A DNA stretch of 64,000 nt, taken from positions 310,001 through 374,000 of the forward strand of contig NZ_SSNX01000003.1 in NCBI RefSeq assembly GCF_004801415.1, in the 5' to 3' direction. Within the stretch, counting starts at the first letter, position 1. Each line of letters opens with the position of its first letter. Below are positions 46,527-54,636 of the stretch, in pieces. Made by a program: the position numbers and the translations under genes. The notes under the pieces were generated by a model. It was given only the letters and a program-made list of their open reading frames with translations. It made no database searches and had not been told where the DNA came from. The DNA is from Deinococcus sp. KSM4-11. Lineage in GTDB: Bacteria; Deinococcota; Deinococci; Deinococcales; Deinococcaceae.

Positions 46527-47351
46527 ATGACTCCTGAGCTGCAAGCGGTTCTCCTCGGCGTGGTGGAGGGCCTCACCGAATTCCTGCCCGTCTCCTCCAC
46601 CGGACACCTGATAGTCGCCGAGAGCCTGATCGGGTACCACGACACCGGCGAGGTCTTCACCGTCGTCATCCAGCTCGGTGCCATCCTGGCCGTGATCCTG
46701 TACTACTGGCGGCAGCTGATCGGCCAGCTCACCCGGCTGTTCCAGGGCAGCCGCCGGGCCCGGCGGTTCTGGCTGAACCTGATCGTGGCGTCCATCCCGG
46801 CCGTGCTCATCGGCCTGCTGTTCGAGAAGGCCATCAAGGCGGCGCTGTTCTCCCCCCTGACCGTGGCCATCAGTGCCATCCTCGGCGGGATCGTGCTGTG
46901 GTGGGTGGACACCCGGCGCCATGAGGCGAGCGTCGAGCTGACCGAACCGGATCTGGACAGCGTGACGATCCGTCAGGCCGCATTGATCGGCGTGGCGCAG
47001 GCCGTGGCGATCATTCCCGGCGTGTCGCGCAGCGGGGCCAGCATCGTCGGGGGGCTGCTCACCGGCCTGAACCGCGTGACCGCCACGGCCTTCTCGTTCT
47101 TCCTGGGCATCCCGATCCTGGGCGGCGCGGGCCTGTACAGCCTGTACAAGGCCCGGCACGCGCTGGGCAGCATTCCCGGTGGGAGCGTCACCCTGGTCAT
47201 CGGGACGGTCGTGGCCTTCGTGACGGCGCTGCTGTCGGTCACGTGGCTGCTGCGCTACGTGTCCACACATGACTTCCGGGGCTTCGCGGTGTACCGCGTG
47301 CTCATGGGCGCGGTGATCCTGGCCCTGCTCGCGGCCGGGGCGCTCCATTGA
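46527..47351 (+). CDS. uppP: Undecaprenyl-diphosphatase UppP/BacA
   Basis: This 274-residue integral membrane enzyme dephosphorylates undecaprenyl pyrophosphate, regenerating the lipid carrier for peptidoglycan and surface polysaccharides; higher dosage gives bacitracin resistance. The diagnostic motifs EGLTEFLPVSSTGHLIV (near the N-terminus) and PGVSRSGASIVGGLLTG are intact. The ATG at 46527 lies seven bases after TAGGGT, so it is probably leaderless, and it is preceded by the TATACC/TTTACC box. A PAP2-type phosphatase with a related potential activity is in the same predicted regulon. Confidence 0.94.
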   Translation: MTPELQAVLLGVVEGLTEFLPVSSTGHLIVAESLIGYHDTGEVFTVVIQLGAILAVILYYWRQLIGQLTRLFQGSRRARRFWLNLIVASIPAVLIGLLFEKAIKAALFSPLTVAISAILGGIVLWWVDTRRHEASVELTEPDLDSVTIRQAALIGVAQAVAIIPGVSRSGASIVGGLLTGLNRVTATAFSFFLGIPILGGAGLYSLYKARHALGSIPGGSVTLVIGTVVAFVTALLSVTWLLRYVSTHDFRGFAVYRVLMGAVILALLAAGALH

Positions 47352-47362
47352 CCGCAGGAGAC

Positions 47363-47476
47363 GGTAGACGGACACCGGCGTGGAGCATGGCTAGTGGGGA
47401 TAAACCCCATACCACACCCTGATCCACGCCCACTCCGATGAGTCCAGGGCGGGGTGTGACGGATATGCCGTCTACC
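47363..47476. ncRNA. Structured intergenic element, possible ncRNA or complex terminator
   Basis: Between the convergent ends of uppP and the histidine kinase gene lies a set of nested complementary segments. GGTAGACGG (47363-47371) pairs with CCGTCTACC (47468-47476). ACACC (47372-47376) pairs with GGTGT (47453-47457). GGCGTGGA (47377-47384) pairs with TCCACGCC (47423-47430). TGGGG-ATAAA-CCCCA (47395-47409) forms an inner hairpin and ACTC-CGAT-GAGT (47432-47443) another. The whole folds as a closed multi-branched structure on either strand. I do not recognise a known RNA family; strand is undetermined. Confidence 0.55.
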
Positions 47477-47561
47477 ATGCCCCGCGGCGGTGCCTGAGCA
47501 CTCTGAGTCCTGTCGTGCGTGGTTCTCCGGCCTCCGGCTAGCTCACCGTGAACGCGCGCTG

Positions 47562-48857
47562 TCACGCCTCCGGAAAGCGGAGGTGGATCTGGAACGTGGT
47601 GTCCGTCCAGGTGGGAATGAGTTGGGCCTGCCAGCGCCGGGCGAGCGCATCGACGAGGGCCAGGCCCAGGCCACTGCCGCTCACGGCCTGCTGTCCGGCC
47701 CCCCGCTCGAAGGGCAGCAGCAGCCGGGGCCAGTCCTCCTGGCGCGGGCCGGGGCCGGTGCTCTCCACCATCACGTCGGTGCCGGCCGCGCGCAGGGAGA
47801 TGACCTCGCCCTCACCGTACTTCAGGGCGTTTTCGAGCAGGTTGCACACGGCCCGCACCAGGCCGTCGTGTTCCGCCTGGACGCGGGCGTGCTCGACCTG
47901 CACGATCACCCTCTTGCCGTAGGTCACAGCGGTGTCTTCCAGCGCTTCACTGGCGCTCACGGCCACCGCCGCGAGGTCGACAGCTTCGAGCAAGGTCGGG
48001 GTTTCGGTGCGGGCCAGGGCCAGCAGGCCCTCGGTGATGGTCTGCAGTTCCTCGACCCGCTCCCGCATGCCCCGCAGGGCGCGCTCGTATTCCTCCGCCT
48101 CGCGCGGTCTGCGCAGGGTCAGGTCAAGCCGCCCGCGCAACACGGTCAGCGGCGTGCGGAGTTCGTGCGCGGCGGTGCGGGCGAAGGCCTTCTCCCGCTC
48201 GATGGTGTGCGACAGGCCGTCCAGCATGGAGTTCACGGTTCTCGTCAGGCGGGCCATCTCATCATTGCCTGGGGCCAGCAGCACCCGTTCGGCGTAGTCA
48301 CCCCGCCGGGCAATCGCGTCGGCGGTGCGGGCCACGGCGTCCACTGGGCGCAGGGCGCGGTCGGCGAGCCAGTACCCGGCGGCGCAGGCAGCCGCGATCA
48401 TGAACACGCTGCCGATCAGCAGCAGTTTCGCCAGCGTCTCCAGAAAGCCGGACAGCGCCTCGGTCGACCGGGAAACCCGCAGCACCAGCCCCTCGGCAGG
48501 CAGGGTCAGTACCCGGCGGGCATCCTCGGTGGTCAGTCCGGCGGCGACGGGAAAGCGCGTGCGGCCCCCTTCCACGGCGTTCCCGGCCCGCGCGACCACC
48601 TGGCCGTCCAGGCGCAGCAGTTCGATGCTGAGATCCGCGCTGGGCTGCAGATCCGGCGTGAAGATCGTCTGACCGCCCACTCGCCCGATGCTCGACCGCG
48701 CCACACTGGCCGTCTCCCGCAGCGTGGCGTCGAGCGACGCGCCGAGCGCCCGCTCGGCCGCGAAATACACGCCGCCGCCGCCCAGCACGACCGTCACGGC
48801 GAACACCAGGGCGTAGCCCAGCGTCAGCTTGACCCGCAGGCTCAGGCGGTGGATCAC
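47562..48857 (-). CDS. Sensor histidine kinase
   Basis: A 431-residue membrane sensor kinase. Two transmembrane segments (about 10-30 and 142-163) bracket a short extracytoplasmic sensor of some 110 residues. A HAMP-like linker follows, then HisKA with phospho-accepting His231 in AAHELRTPLTVLRG, the N-box NLLENALKYG, and the G-box SGSGLGLALV. It should phosphorylate the adjacent OmpR-type regulator. The GTG at 48857 overlaps the regulator's stop codon (GTGA). The operon order is PAP2 phosphatase, regulator, kinase, all under box 4. The stimulus is unknown; the regulon content suggests an envelope or lipid-carrier cue. Confidence 0.92.
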   Translation of the reverse strand: MIHRLSLRVKLTLGYALVFAVTVVLGGGGVYFAAERALGASLDATLRETASVARSSIGRVGGQTIFTPDLQPSADLSIELLRLDGQVVARAGNAVEGGRTRFPVAAGLTTEDARRVLTLPAEGLVLRVSRSTEALSGFLETLAKLLLIGSVFMIAAACAAGYWLADRALRPVDAVARTADAIARRGDYAERVLLAPGNDEMARLTRTVNSMLDGLSHTIEREKAFARTAAHELRTPLTVLRGRLDLTLRRPREAEEYERALRGMRERVEELQTITEGLLALARTETPTLLEAVDLAAVAVSASEALEDTAVTYGKRVIVQVEHARVQAEHDGLVRAVCNLLENALKYGEGEVISLRAAGTDVMVESTGPGPRQEDWPRLLLPFERGAGQQAVSGSGLGLALVDALARRWQAQLIPTWTDTTFQIHLRFPEA

Positions 48858-49525
48858 CCATCGCCCCCCAGCCGGTACCCGGTGCCGCGCAGCGTGGAGA
48901 TCAGGGCGTCGTCGGTCTTGCGGCGGATGATGCTGACGTACACGTCGATCAGCTTGGGCTCCACGCCCGCCTCGCCACCCCACAGCCGGTCGATGATCTC
49001 ATCACGTGTAAAGACGCGTCCCGGATGCAGGGCGAGCAGTTCCAGCAGCCCGAACTCGCGGCGGGCCAGGTCGACCCGCACCCCGGCTCGGTACAGTTCA
49101 CGGCCCGCCAGATCCATGACCCAGCCGCCGGGGAGACTCAGGGTGTTCTGCGCGTTGCCGCTGGCCCGGCGCAGCAGGGCGCGGACGCGGGCACTGAGTT
49201 CGGTAAAGTCGAAGGGTTTGAGCAGGTAGTCGTCGCCGCCGGCATCCAGTCCCTGGACGCGGTCGGCGACCGTGCCGCGCGCAGTGAGGTACAGGATCGG
49301 CGTGACGAGGCCCGCAGCGCGCAGCTGCCGGCCCAGCACGTAGCCGGCGTCGATGCCCTCGGGCAGCATCACGTCCAGGATCAGCAGGCTGTACGGGAAG
49401 AGCTGCGCGAGTTCCGCGCCAATCGCGGCGGTGGGGGCCACGTCCGTCGCGTGGCCGTCCTCTCCAAGCCCGTCACGCAGCAGCTCGGCGATGTGCGGAT
49501 CGTCCTCGACGATCAGCAGGCGCAT
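48854..49525 (-). CDS. OmpR/PhoB-family response regulator
   Basis: A 223-residue two-domain regulator. The receiver domain has the acidic pair VEDD (7-9), phospho-acceptor Asp51 (LILDVMLPEG), Thr81 (LTARG) and Lys103 (LLKPF). The C-terminal winged helix shows DLARREFGLLELLALHPGRVFTRDEIIDRLWG and IDVYVSIIRRKTDD...IRGTGYRL-type motifs. It overlaps the PAP2 gene by one base and the kinase gene by four. I infer that it binds the TATACC-N5-TTTACC direct repeats found upstream of four transcription units here, including its own; the 11-bp half-site spacing suits this family. Confidence 0.93.
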   Translation of the reverse strand: MRLLIVEDDPHIAELLRDGLGEDGHATDVAPTAAIGAELAQLFPYSLLILDVMLPEGIDAGYVLGRQLRAAGLVTPILYLTARGTVADRVQGLDAGGDDYLLKPFDFTELSARVRALLRRASGNAQNTLSLPGGWVMDLAGRELYRAGVRVDLARREFGLLELLALHPGRVFTRDEIIDRLWGGEAGVEPKLIDVYVSIIRRKTDDALISTLRGTGYRLGGDG

Positions 49526-50166
49526 CAGGCGGGCCTCAGCGGGCGGATGACGGCCAACGAAGCGAACACGCACGTCAGGGCCGTCAAGGCGCCGCCGAGC
49601 ACGTCGGTGGGGTAGTGCACGCCCAGCACCACGCGGGAGAGTCCCATCAGCGCAGCGTAGATGCTGCCAGCGCCCAGCACCAGCCATCTCCAGCGGGTTG
49701 GCCAGGCCAGGACGACCAGGACGGCGACCAGGGCCGACGCGGCGGTCGCGTGACCGCTCGGGAAGGACAGGCCCGAGACGTGCACGTCGCTGGGCCACAG
49801 GTTCGGGCGGGGCCGACCGTATGCCACCTTGAGCAGCCACTGCGCCGTCTCGGCCAGCCACAGGCCCACACCCGCGAAGACCGCCACTGCCGGCCGGGTC
49901 AGGAACCACAGGAGCAGCGGCAGCAGCAGGAAGAGCGGGGTCGTCACCCATGGCCCACCCACGATATTCATGACCTCGCTGACGGCCCGGAGCCCCGCGT
50001 CCGTGTGGGCGTGCAGCCACCTCATGGCGTCGATGTCCAGCGTGATCGGCTGGCGTTCCCGCACCTCGGTGCCCAGCGCCAGTAGCCCGACTGTGGACGC
50101 GGCGGTTCCGAGGGCACACCACGCCCTGGAGCCGCGCATGGAGGTCGGGGTCGGGTTGGACATCAT
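49525..50166 (-). CDS. PAP2-type membrane phosphatase
   Basis: A 213-residue PAP2 superfamily phosphatase with about five or six helices. The three phosphatase motifs are complete: KVAYGRPRPN, PSGHATAASA and SRVVLGVHYPTD. Members dephosphorylate phosphatidic acid, phosphatidylglycerophosphate or undecaprenyl pyrophosphate. Being first in the operon with the two-component system, and co-boxed with uppP, it may act in lipid-carrier recycling. The start is the ATG at 50166, seven bases after the -10 position of box 4. Confidence 0.9.
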   Translation of the reverse strand: MMSNPTPTSMRGSRAWCALGTAASTVGLLALGTEVRERQPITLDIDAMRWLHAHTDAGLRAVSEVMNIVGGPWVTTPLFLLLPLLLWFLTRPAVAVFAGVGLWLAETAQWLLKVAYGRPRPNLWPSDVHVSGLSFPSGHATAASALVAVLVVLAWPTRWRWLVLGAGSIYAALMGLSRVVLGVHYPTDVLGGALTALTCVFASLAVIRPLRPA

Positions 50167-50173
50167 GCCGGGC

Positions 50174-50205
50174 AGGATGGTGGTGGAAGGTTAAGCCGGG
50201 GTATA
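50174..50205 (-). promoter_or_regulatory. Two-component box 4: TATACC-N5-TTAACC-N9-CATCCT
   Basis: Read on the minus strand: TATACC (50205-50200), N5 CCGGC, TTAACC (50194-50189), nine bases, CATCCT (50179-50174), seven bases, then ATG at 50166. The second half-site has one change and the -10 begins with C instead of T. Spacing is identical to boxes 1-3. This predicts autoregulation of the PAP2-regulator-kinase operon, with a weaker core promoter. Confidence 0.75.
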
Positions 50206-50285
50206 TCTGCCCGCAAGGGCCGTGGGTCAGGCTTGCCACGACGACTCGCCAGTACGCTGTCACGCTCCGGGCTCCGCGAAAGCGC

Positions 50286-51020
50286 CTAGGGCTGGCGGTC
50301 GATCAGCCGGTCGAGCCACTCGCCCAAGAGGACGCGCTCGCCAGTGCTCAGGGCACTCACCTCCGGCAGGGCCGCGCGCAGGGTGATGGCCGCGCCCGCC
50401 ACGCCCGACGCCGGAGCGGCCGGGGCGTCGCCGACGATCGCGGCCACGACGGCTTCACGGGCGACCTCGGAGAGCCGCAGATCGCGCTCGCGTGGCGGCA
50501 GGTCGAGCAGCGTCAGGACGGTGCCGCGGCCGGCCGCGCGCATCAGATCGGCCGCCACGCGCTCGCCCACGCGCAACCGACCCGCCACGGCAAGGTCGTG
50601 GATCAGGCGGTGTAGGTGTACTTCGCCCGCCGCGGCCGCCGGGGACGGATTGCCGGGCCTTGGATCGCCCGCCATGATCGCGAACATCGCCGGCTGGGCG
50701 AGGCCGAAGGCCACGTGCTGATCCCAGCCGGCGCGCAGGTTCGCCACAGGATCCGGGCCAAGTTCCCGCACCTCCTTCTGCGCCAGGTAGGTCGCGAAGC
50801 CGTGTTCGGCGACAGCGTCCAGCAGGCCGCGCTTGTCGCCGAACAGCCGGTACAGCGTCGGCGCCTGCACGCTGGCGGCGGCGGCCACCGCGCGGGTGGT
50901 GAGGGCGTCGCGGCCTTCCCGGTCAAGAAGGTCGATGGCTGCCGCAAGGATTCGCAGGCGCAATACACCGTCGCCGGTCGCCTCGGAAGCAGACCGGGAA
51001 GGCAGGCGATCCGTCGTCAC
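50286..51020 (-). CDS. TetR family transcriptional regulator
   Basis: A 244-residue TetR-type repressor. The N-terminal HTH reads [53 protein letters not shown], with a helical ligand domain after it. The GTG at 51020 follows TATAGT (51027-51032) by six bases, a leaderless GTG start. It is divergent from the QorB-like reductase gene. A perfect palindrome in the shared region (51064-51078) is the likely operator. A TetR repressor next to a quinone-reductase-like enzyme commonly responds to electrophiles, but the effector is not readable here. Confidence 0.9.
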   Translation of the reverse strand: MTTDRLPSRSASEATGDGVLRLRILAAAIDLLDREGRDALTTRAVAAAASVQAPTLYRLFGDKRGLLDAVAEHGFATYLAQKEVRELGPDPVANLRAGWDQHVAFGLAQPAMFAIMAGDPRPGNPSPAAAAGEVHLHRLIHDLAVAGRLRVGERVAADLMRAAGRGTVLTLLDLPPRERDLRLSEVAREAVVAAIVGDAPAAPASGVAGAAITLRAALPEVSALSTGERVLLGEWLDRLIDRQP

Positions 51021-51051
51021 GCTCCGACTATACGTGAGTGCCCATCAGCCC

Positions 51052-51080
51052 TTGCGGGCAGCAAATATCATTGATATTAT
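51052..51080 (+). promoter_or_regulatory. Promoter overlapped by palindromic TetR operator
   Basis: AATATCA-T-TGATATT (51064-51078) is a perfect palindrome with a one-base centre. It lies between a TTGCGG -35 (51052-51057) and a TATTAT -10 (51075-51080), which are 17 bases apart, so a bound repressor would block RNA polymerase. A further TGATATT half-site occurs about 20 bases downstream. Confidence 0.7.
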
Positions 51081-51146
51081 CAGATGGCTAACGGTGATAT
51101 TCCTGCGTCGGGAGACGACGCAGGAATCCGGAGGCACGGAGGCCAC

Positions 51147-52016
51147 ATGATCGTCATCACCGGAGCCAGCGGTCAGCTCGGCCGCGCCATCACCGAGCAG
51201 CTCCTGAACCGCATACCGGCCACACAGGTCGGCGTGAGCGTGCGCGACCCGGATCTGGCCAGCGACCTCGCGGCGCGCGGCGTGCGCGTCCGCCACGGCG
51301 ACTTCCGTGATCCCGGCAGCCTGGGCCACGCCTTCGAGAACGCCCGCCAGGTGCTGATCGTCTCGGCGAACGCCTCCGGCCACGAGGCCCTCGCGCTCCA
51401 CCGCACGGCCATCGACGCCGCGCGGGCCTCTGGTGTGCAGCGCATCCTGTACACCAGCCACATGGGGGCCAGCCCTACCTCGGCGTTTGCCCCCATGCCG
51501 GATCACGCCGAGACCGAAGGGATGCTGCGGGAGAGCGGCGTTCCCTTCACCTCATTGCGCAACGGGTTCTATGCGGACAGCGGCGTGATGCTGATGGGCC
51601 CGGCCGCCACCACCGGCACCCTGACCGCCCCGGCCGATGGCCCCGTGTCCTGGACGACCCACGCCGACCTCGCGGAGGCCGCCGCGATCATCCTCGCCCA
51701 GGAGGGCCGCTTCGAAGGCCCCACGCCCCCCCTGACCGGGTCGCAGGCGCTCGACCTGGCCGATCTGGCGGCCATCGCCACGGAGCTCACGGGCCGGCCC
51801 ATCGCCCGCGTGACGGTGAGCGACGACGAGCACCGGGCGGCCCTGCGGGGGCGCGGCCTGCCCGACAGCGCCGCCGATATGCTCGTCGGCCTGTTCCGGG
51901 CCAGTCGGAACGGCGAATTCGCTGCGGTCGATCCGACCCTGAGCACGCTGCTCGGACGACCCCCTCAGACGATGCAGGAGGTGCTCCGGGCCCGCCTCGC
52001 CGCCACACCCGCCTGA
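51147..52016 (+). CDS. NmrA/QorB-like NAD(P)H-dependent reductase
   Basis: A 289-residue atypical SDR. It begins [36 protein letters not shown], closely like E. coli QorB/YtfG (NAD(P)H:quinone oxidoreductase 2), with [57 protein letters not shown] and the C-terminal [12 protein letters not shown]. It lacks a YxxxK pair, as is usual for NmrA-type proteins. GGAGG precedes the ATG at 51147. It is controlled, by inference, by the divergent TetR gene through the palindrome in the promoter. Confidence 0.88.
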   Translation: MIVITGASGQLGRAITEQLLNRIPATQVGVSVRDPDLASDLAARGVRVRHGDFRDPGSLGHAFENARQVLIVSANASGHEALALHRTAIDAARASGVQRILYTSHMGASPTSAFAPMPDHAETEGMLRESGVPFTSLRNGFYADSGVMLMGPAATTGTLTAPADGPVSWTTHADLAEAAAIILAQEGRFEGPTPPLTGSQALDLADLAAIATELTGRPIARVTVSDDEHRAALRGRGLPDSAADMLVGLFRASRNGEFAAVDPTLSTLLGRPPQTMQEVLRARLAATPA

Positions 52017-52025
52017 CGGCAGGCG

Positions 52026-52050
52026 TCCCAGATCCCGTTCGGAACTGGGA
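52026..52050 (+). terminator. Terminator-like hairpin after the reductase gene
   Basis: TCCCAG (52026-52031) pairs with CTGGGA (52045-52050); three more pairs follow across one mismatch, leaving a 5-base loop. No T-run follows. It lies ten bases after the stop codon, between convergent genes. Confidence 0.5.
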
Positions 52051-52138
52051 AGCAGTGGGCGTGTACCGTCAGGCCTCCAGGGCCCGTGGATGGCACGATG
52101 AAGGGCTATGCACCCCAATTACGACCAAGACGGCTGTA

Positions 52139-52795
52139 CTAGACAGCAAATAAGGGCACCTTCCGCGTGGAAGCCTGTTCGCTGAATGCCCAGTTGCACT
52201 CCACACGGATTCCTGGCGTCGGTTCGGCATCCAGCCCCCCGGTGTCAAGACGGGGCTGGCCGAGACGCGAACGCACGCTCATGGGGTTTTCCATCCGCCA
52301 TAGCGTCAGGCGGCCGCCCGGCTCCAGGCGATGGGCACGCAGTACCGGCACCCCGGACAGGCCGCCTTCCAGCAGGAACTCGAGTTCCAGGCGGTCGATG
52401 AAGGTACTGAGGTTCAGCACCCGAGCGACCCGCGGTGCCGTGCCCGCCGACGGCCCCGTGAATACGGTGACCACGCCCGCCGTCCAGCTCTTCAGGGCGG
52501 TCAGGTACGCCGCGCTGACATGCACCGTGGGCGTCGAGTCCAGCGTCAGGGCGGCCTGCCACTCCACTTCGGTCAGGCCTTCACTGGGGGCTGGGGCGAG
52601 CGGATCGCCGCGCCACTCGCCGTGCCGGGTACGCACGATCAGGTGGGCGTTCAGCAGGGCCGCGCTGTCCTGCACGAGCAGGGTCGGGTCGGCCGGCCAC
52701 CGGCCCTGCTGGGCGAAGCGCCGGTCGAGGCGTGCCATCTGCTCGGGCGTGTGCTCGACGGTGAGTTCCGGCGGAACGGGCGTGAACAGGATCAT
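52139..52795 (-). CDS. Hypothetical protein, 218 aa
   Basis: A soluble protein of 218 residues that I cannot assign. It begins MILFTPVPPELTVEHTPEQMARLDRRFAQQ and contains several beta-strand-like stretches (TLLVQDSAALLNAHLIVRT, GVVTVFTGPSAG). There is no signal peptide, membrane segment or obvious catalytic motif. GGAGACCCGAC precedes the ATG. It follows the FAD-linked oxidase gene in the same direction with 65 bp between, so they may be cotranscribed, although an inverted repeat sits in the gap. The last dozen residues (EQASTRKVPLFAV) look less regular and may reflect a recombination endpoint. Confidence 0.65.
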   Translation of the reverse strand: MILFTPVPPELTVEHTPEQMARLDRRFAQQGRWPADPTLLVQDSAALLNAHLIVRTRHGEWRGDPLAPAPSEGLTEVEWQAALTLDSTPTVHVSAAYLTALKSWTAGVVTVFTGPSAGTAPRVARVLNLSTFIDRLELEFLLEGGLSGVPVLRAHRLEPGGRLTLWRMENPMSVRSRLGQPRLDTGGLDAEPTPGIRVECNWAFSEQASTRKVPLFAV

Positions 52796-52817
52796 GTCGG
52801 GTCTCCAGGGAAAGGGC

Positions 52818-52850
52818 GGGACGGCCTCCGCATCTGGCAGACGCCGTCCC
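52818..52850 (-). terminator. Inverted repeat between oxidase and hypothetical gene
   Basis: GGGACGGC (52818-52825) and GCCGTCCC (52843-52850) form an 8-bp perfect stem with a 17-base loop. It lies just after the oxidase stop codon on the minus strand, so it may attenuate readthrough into the downstream hypothetical gene. Confidence 0.45.
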
Positions 52851-52860
52851 AGGACGCTGC

Positions 52861-54270
52861 TCAGGCCGTCACCGGCTCGGCAACCTGCGGGCGGATATTG
52901 ACGTTGCGGGCGAAGACGTTGTGTGGGTCGAGCTGCGTCTTGACGCGCGCGATCCGCTCACGGTGCGCGGACGTGAATGCCGTGCGGGCCGGATCGATGT
53001 CCTGACCGCTGGCGAAATTGCCGTACAGGCCGGTGACCTGGGCCTCGAAGGGAGCGAACATCCGGTTCGTGATGCTCCACGCCAGCGCGTCCAGCCCGGC
53101 CTCCGGAACGGCCTGACTGACCATCAGCAGGAACCGGGCCGTGCGGTGCGAGAAGGCGGTCGCATGGTTCGGCACGCGGGCCATCTCACCGCCCAGGGGC
53201 CGCAGTTGCACGATCTGGCCCGGCTGCATGAGCTGCACCTCGGCCGCGAGCTGCTGCGCGGCGTGATCGTCCAGCGCGTTCAGGAACCCGGAGCGGATGG
53301 CGTGCCGGAAGCCGCGCTGGGCCGCGTCCGCGGTCAGCTGGAAGATCGCCGGGTACGGCATCGGCCCGGTCAGGTCGAAGCCGACGGTTCCCATCGCTCG
53401 GAAAGGGGCCAGAACCGCGTCCCCCCACGCGAGATCCCCGCTGTACACGCTCGCCACCGCGAAGAGGGTCTTGCCGACCAGATGCGGCGGTACGAAAGGC
53501 GCGGGCGGCGCTGCCATGAACAGGCCCTGCGTGGTCAGCGCTTCCGGGGCCTCGTGGGCCAGCCGGGCGAAGGTCGTCATCAGGCGGGCCCCCTCGGCGG
53601 GATCGCTGGCGTCGAAGGCGAGCAGGCCGCCGTAGACCATGCCGGCGGGGTGCGACTCGAACTCCAGGGCGGTGATCACCCCCAGGTTCGCGCCCGCGCC
53701 GCGCAGGGCCCAGAACACCTCCGGATGCTCGGTGTCGCTGACGGTGAGCAGGTCACCCGTGGCCGTCACGAGTTGCGCAGAACGCAAGCGGTCGATGGCG
53801 AGGCCGTACCGGCGGACGAACCAGCCGATCCCGCCGCCCTGGGTGAGCCCGCCAACACCGACGGTGGCGACGTCCCCGGCCGTGATGGCCAGACCGTGCT
53901 CATGCAGGGCGGCGGCGACCTCACCCCAGGTGAGGCCCGGCTCTACGCGGACGCGGCGGGTGTCGGGGTCGATATTGATGGCCTTCAGGGCCGTGAGGTC
54001 GATGACCAGTCCGTCCTGAACCGTGCCGAAGGCGGCGGGGCTGTGGCCGCCGCTGCGCACGGCCAGCGGCAGGCCGATTCCGGCGGCGAAGCGAACCGCG
54101 TGCGCCACCGCGTGGGCGTCGGCGGGTCGGACGACCAGCGCGGGCGTCACGTCGCGGCCGGCGGCGTTCCACACTTCCCGGATGTCGTCGTAGCCGGCCT
54201 GGCCGTGGTGAACGATCGTGCCGTCGAAGGTGGCTGAAAAATAGTTGAACGCGTCCTGGTGCTGGTTCAT
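52861..54270 (-). CDS. FAD-linked oxidase (berberine-bridge enzyme-like)
   Basis: A 469-residue FAD-dependent oxidoreductase of the PCMH/BBE type. The FAD domain contains VRSGGHSPAAFG, in which His76 is the usual covalent FAD attachment residue, plus VEPGLTWGEVAAALHEHGLA, GVGGLTQGGGIGWFVRRYGLAIDRL and WALRGAGANLGVITALEF. The BBE domain at the C-terminus contains RIARVKTQLDPHNVFARNVNI. The second (cysteine) FAD attachment site is not evident. Such enzymes oxidise carbohydrates, alkaloids or phenolics; the substrate is unknown. AGGAG precedes the ATG at 54270. A decayed relative lies at 26890-27560. Confidence 0.9.
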   Translation of the reverse strand: MNQHQDAFNYFSATFDGTIVHHGQAGYDDIREVWNAAGRDVTPALVVRPADAHAVAHAVRFAAGIGLPLAVRSGGHSPAAFGTVQDGLVIDLTALKAINIDPDTRRVRVEPGLTWGEVAAALHEHGLAITAGDVATVGVGGLTQGGGIGWFVRRYGLAIDRLRSAQLVTATGDLLTVSDTEHPEVFWALRGAGANLGVITALEFESHPAGMVYGGLLAFDASDPAEGARLMTTFARLAHEAPEALTTQGLFMAAPPAPFVPPHLVGKTLFAVASVYSGDLAWGDAVLAPFRAMGTVGFDLTGPMPYPAIFQLTADAAQRGFRHAIRSGFLNALDDHAAQQLAAEVQLMQPGQIVQLRPLGGEMARVPNHATAFSHRTARFLLMVSQAVPEAGLDALAWSITNRMFAPFEAQVTGLYGNFASGQDIDPARTAFTSAHRERIARVKTQLDPHNVFARNVNIRPQVAEPVTA

Positions 54271-54636
54271 GGTCGGTCTCCTGACTGGGTGTGGGGACGA
54301 GGGGCAAGGGGCCGATACGGCTGGGGGCGCTCAACTCACGTGGATCACCCCTGGCCTGAACGGATGCGGCGTGTCGGGCAGCGTCTCGCCGAGCGCCGGA
54401 GCGGTGCCCGGCGTCAGCAGTACGCCAAGCAACCGTCCGTTCATGGCCGCCACCGTATGGGCGTCAGCGTGATTGGCCGGTGATTGCGCCCTCTGAGCAC
54501 AACGCGCAATCTCGCCTCAGCCATCTGGCCTATTCCTCCCGCAACAGGCGTCCTCTGCGGGAAGCGCCCGCAATCACGGCTGGATCAGGGCGTTCCATCT
54601 ACGGTGGCCTCGCCCCAGAGCAAGGAGGAACCACCC
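54271..54636. other. 366-bp intergenic stretch between divergent genes
   Basis: Besides the small leaderless ORF described at 54331-54444, this stretch contains a TACGGT element near 54599-54604 that could be the -10 for the rightward lipoprotein gene, which has a normal AAGGAGG site. No other gene is supported. Confidence 0.45.
54331..54444 (-). CDS. Putative leaderless small protein (37 aa)
   Basis: An ATG at 54444 lies seven bases after TACGGT (54457-54452 on the minus strand). It opens a 37-codon frame, MNGRLLGVLLTPGTAPALGE then TLPDTPHPFRPGVIHVS. The arrangement matches other leaderless genes in the window. It precedes the FAD-linked oxidase gene by 60 bp on the same strand, so it may be the first ORF of that transcript. 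No domain is recognised. Confidence 0.4.
   Translation of the reverse strand: MNGRLLGVLLTPGTAPALGETLPDTPHPFRPGVIHVS

Noticed and set aside
52108..52185. Short plus-strand ORF beginning MHPNYDQDGC near the end of the hypothetical gene
   Set aside because: It has no ribosome site or well-placed -10 and runs antisense into the 3' end of the 218-aa gene. It may be a trace of an old gene start but cannot be supported.
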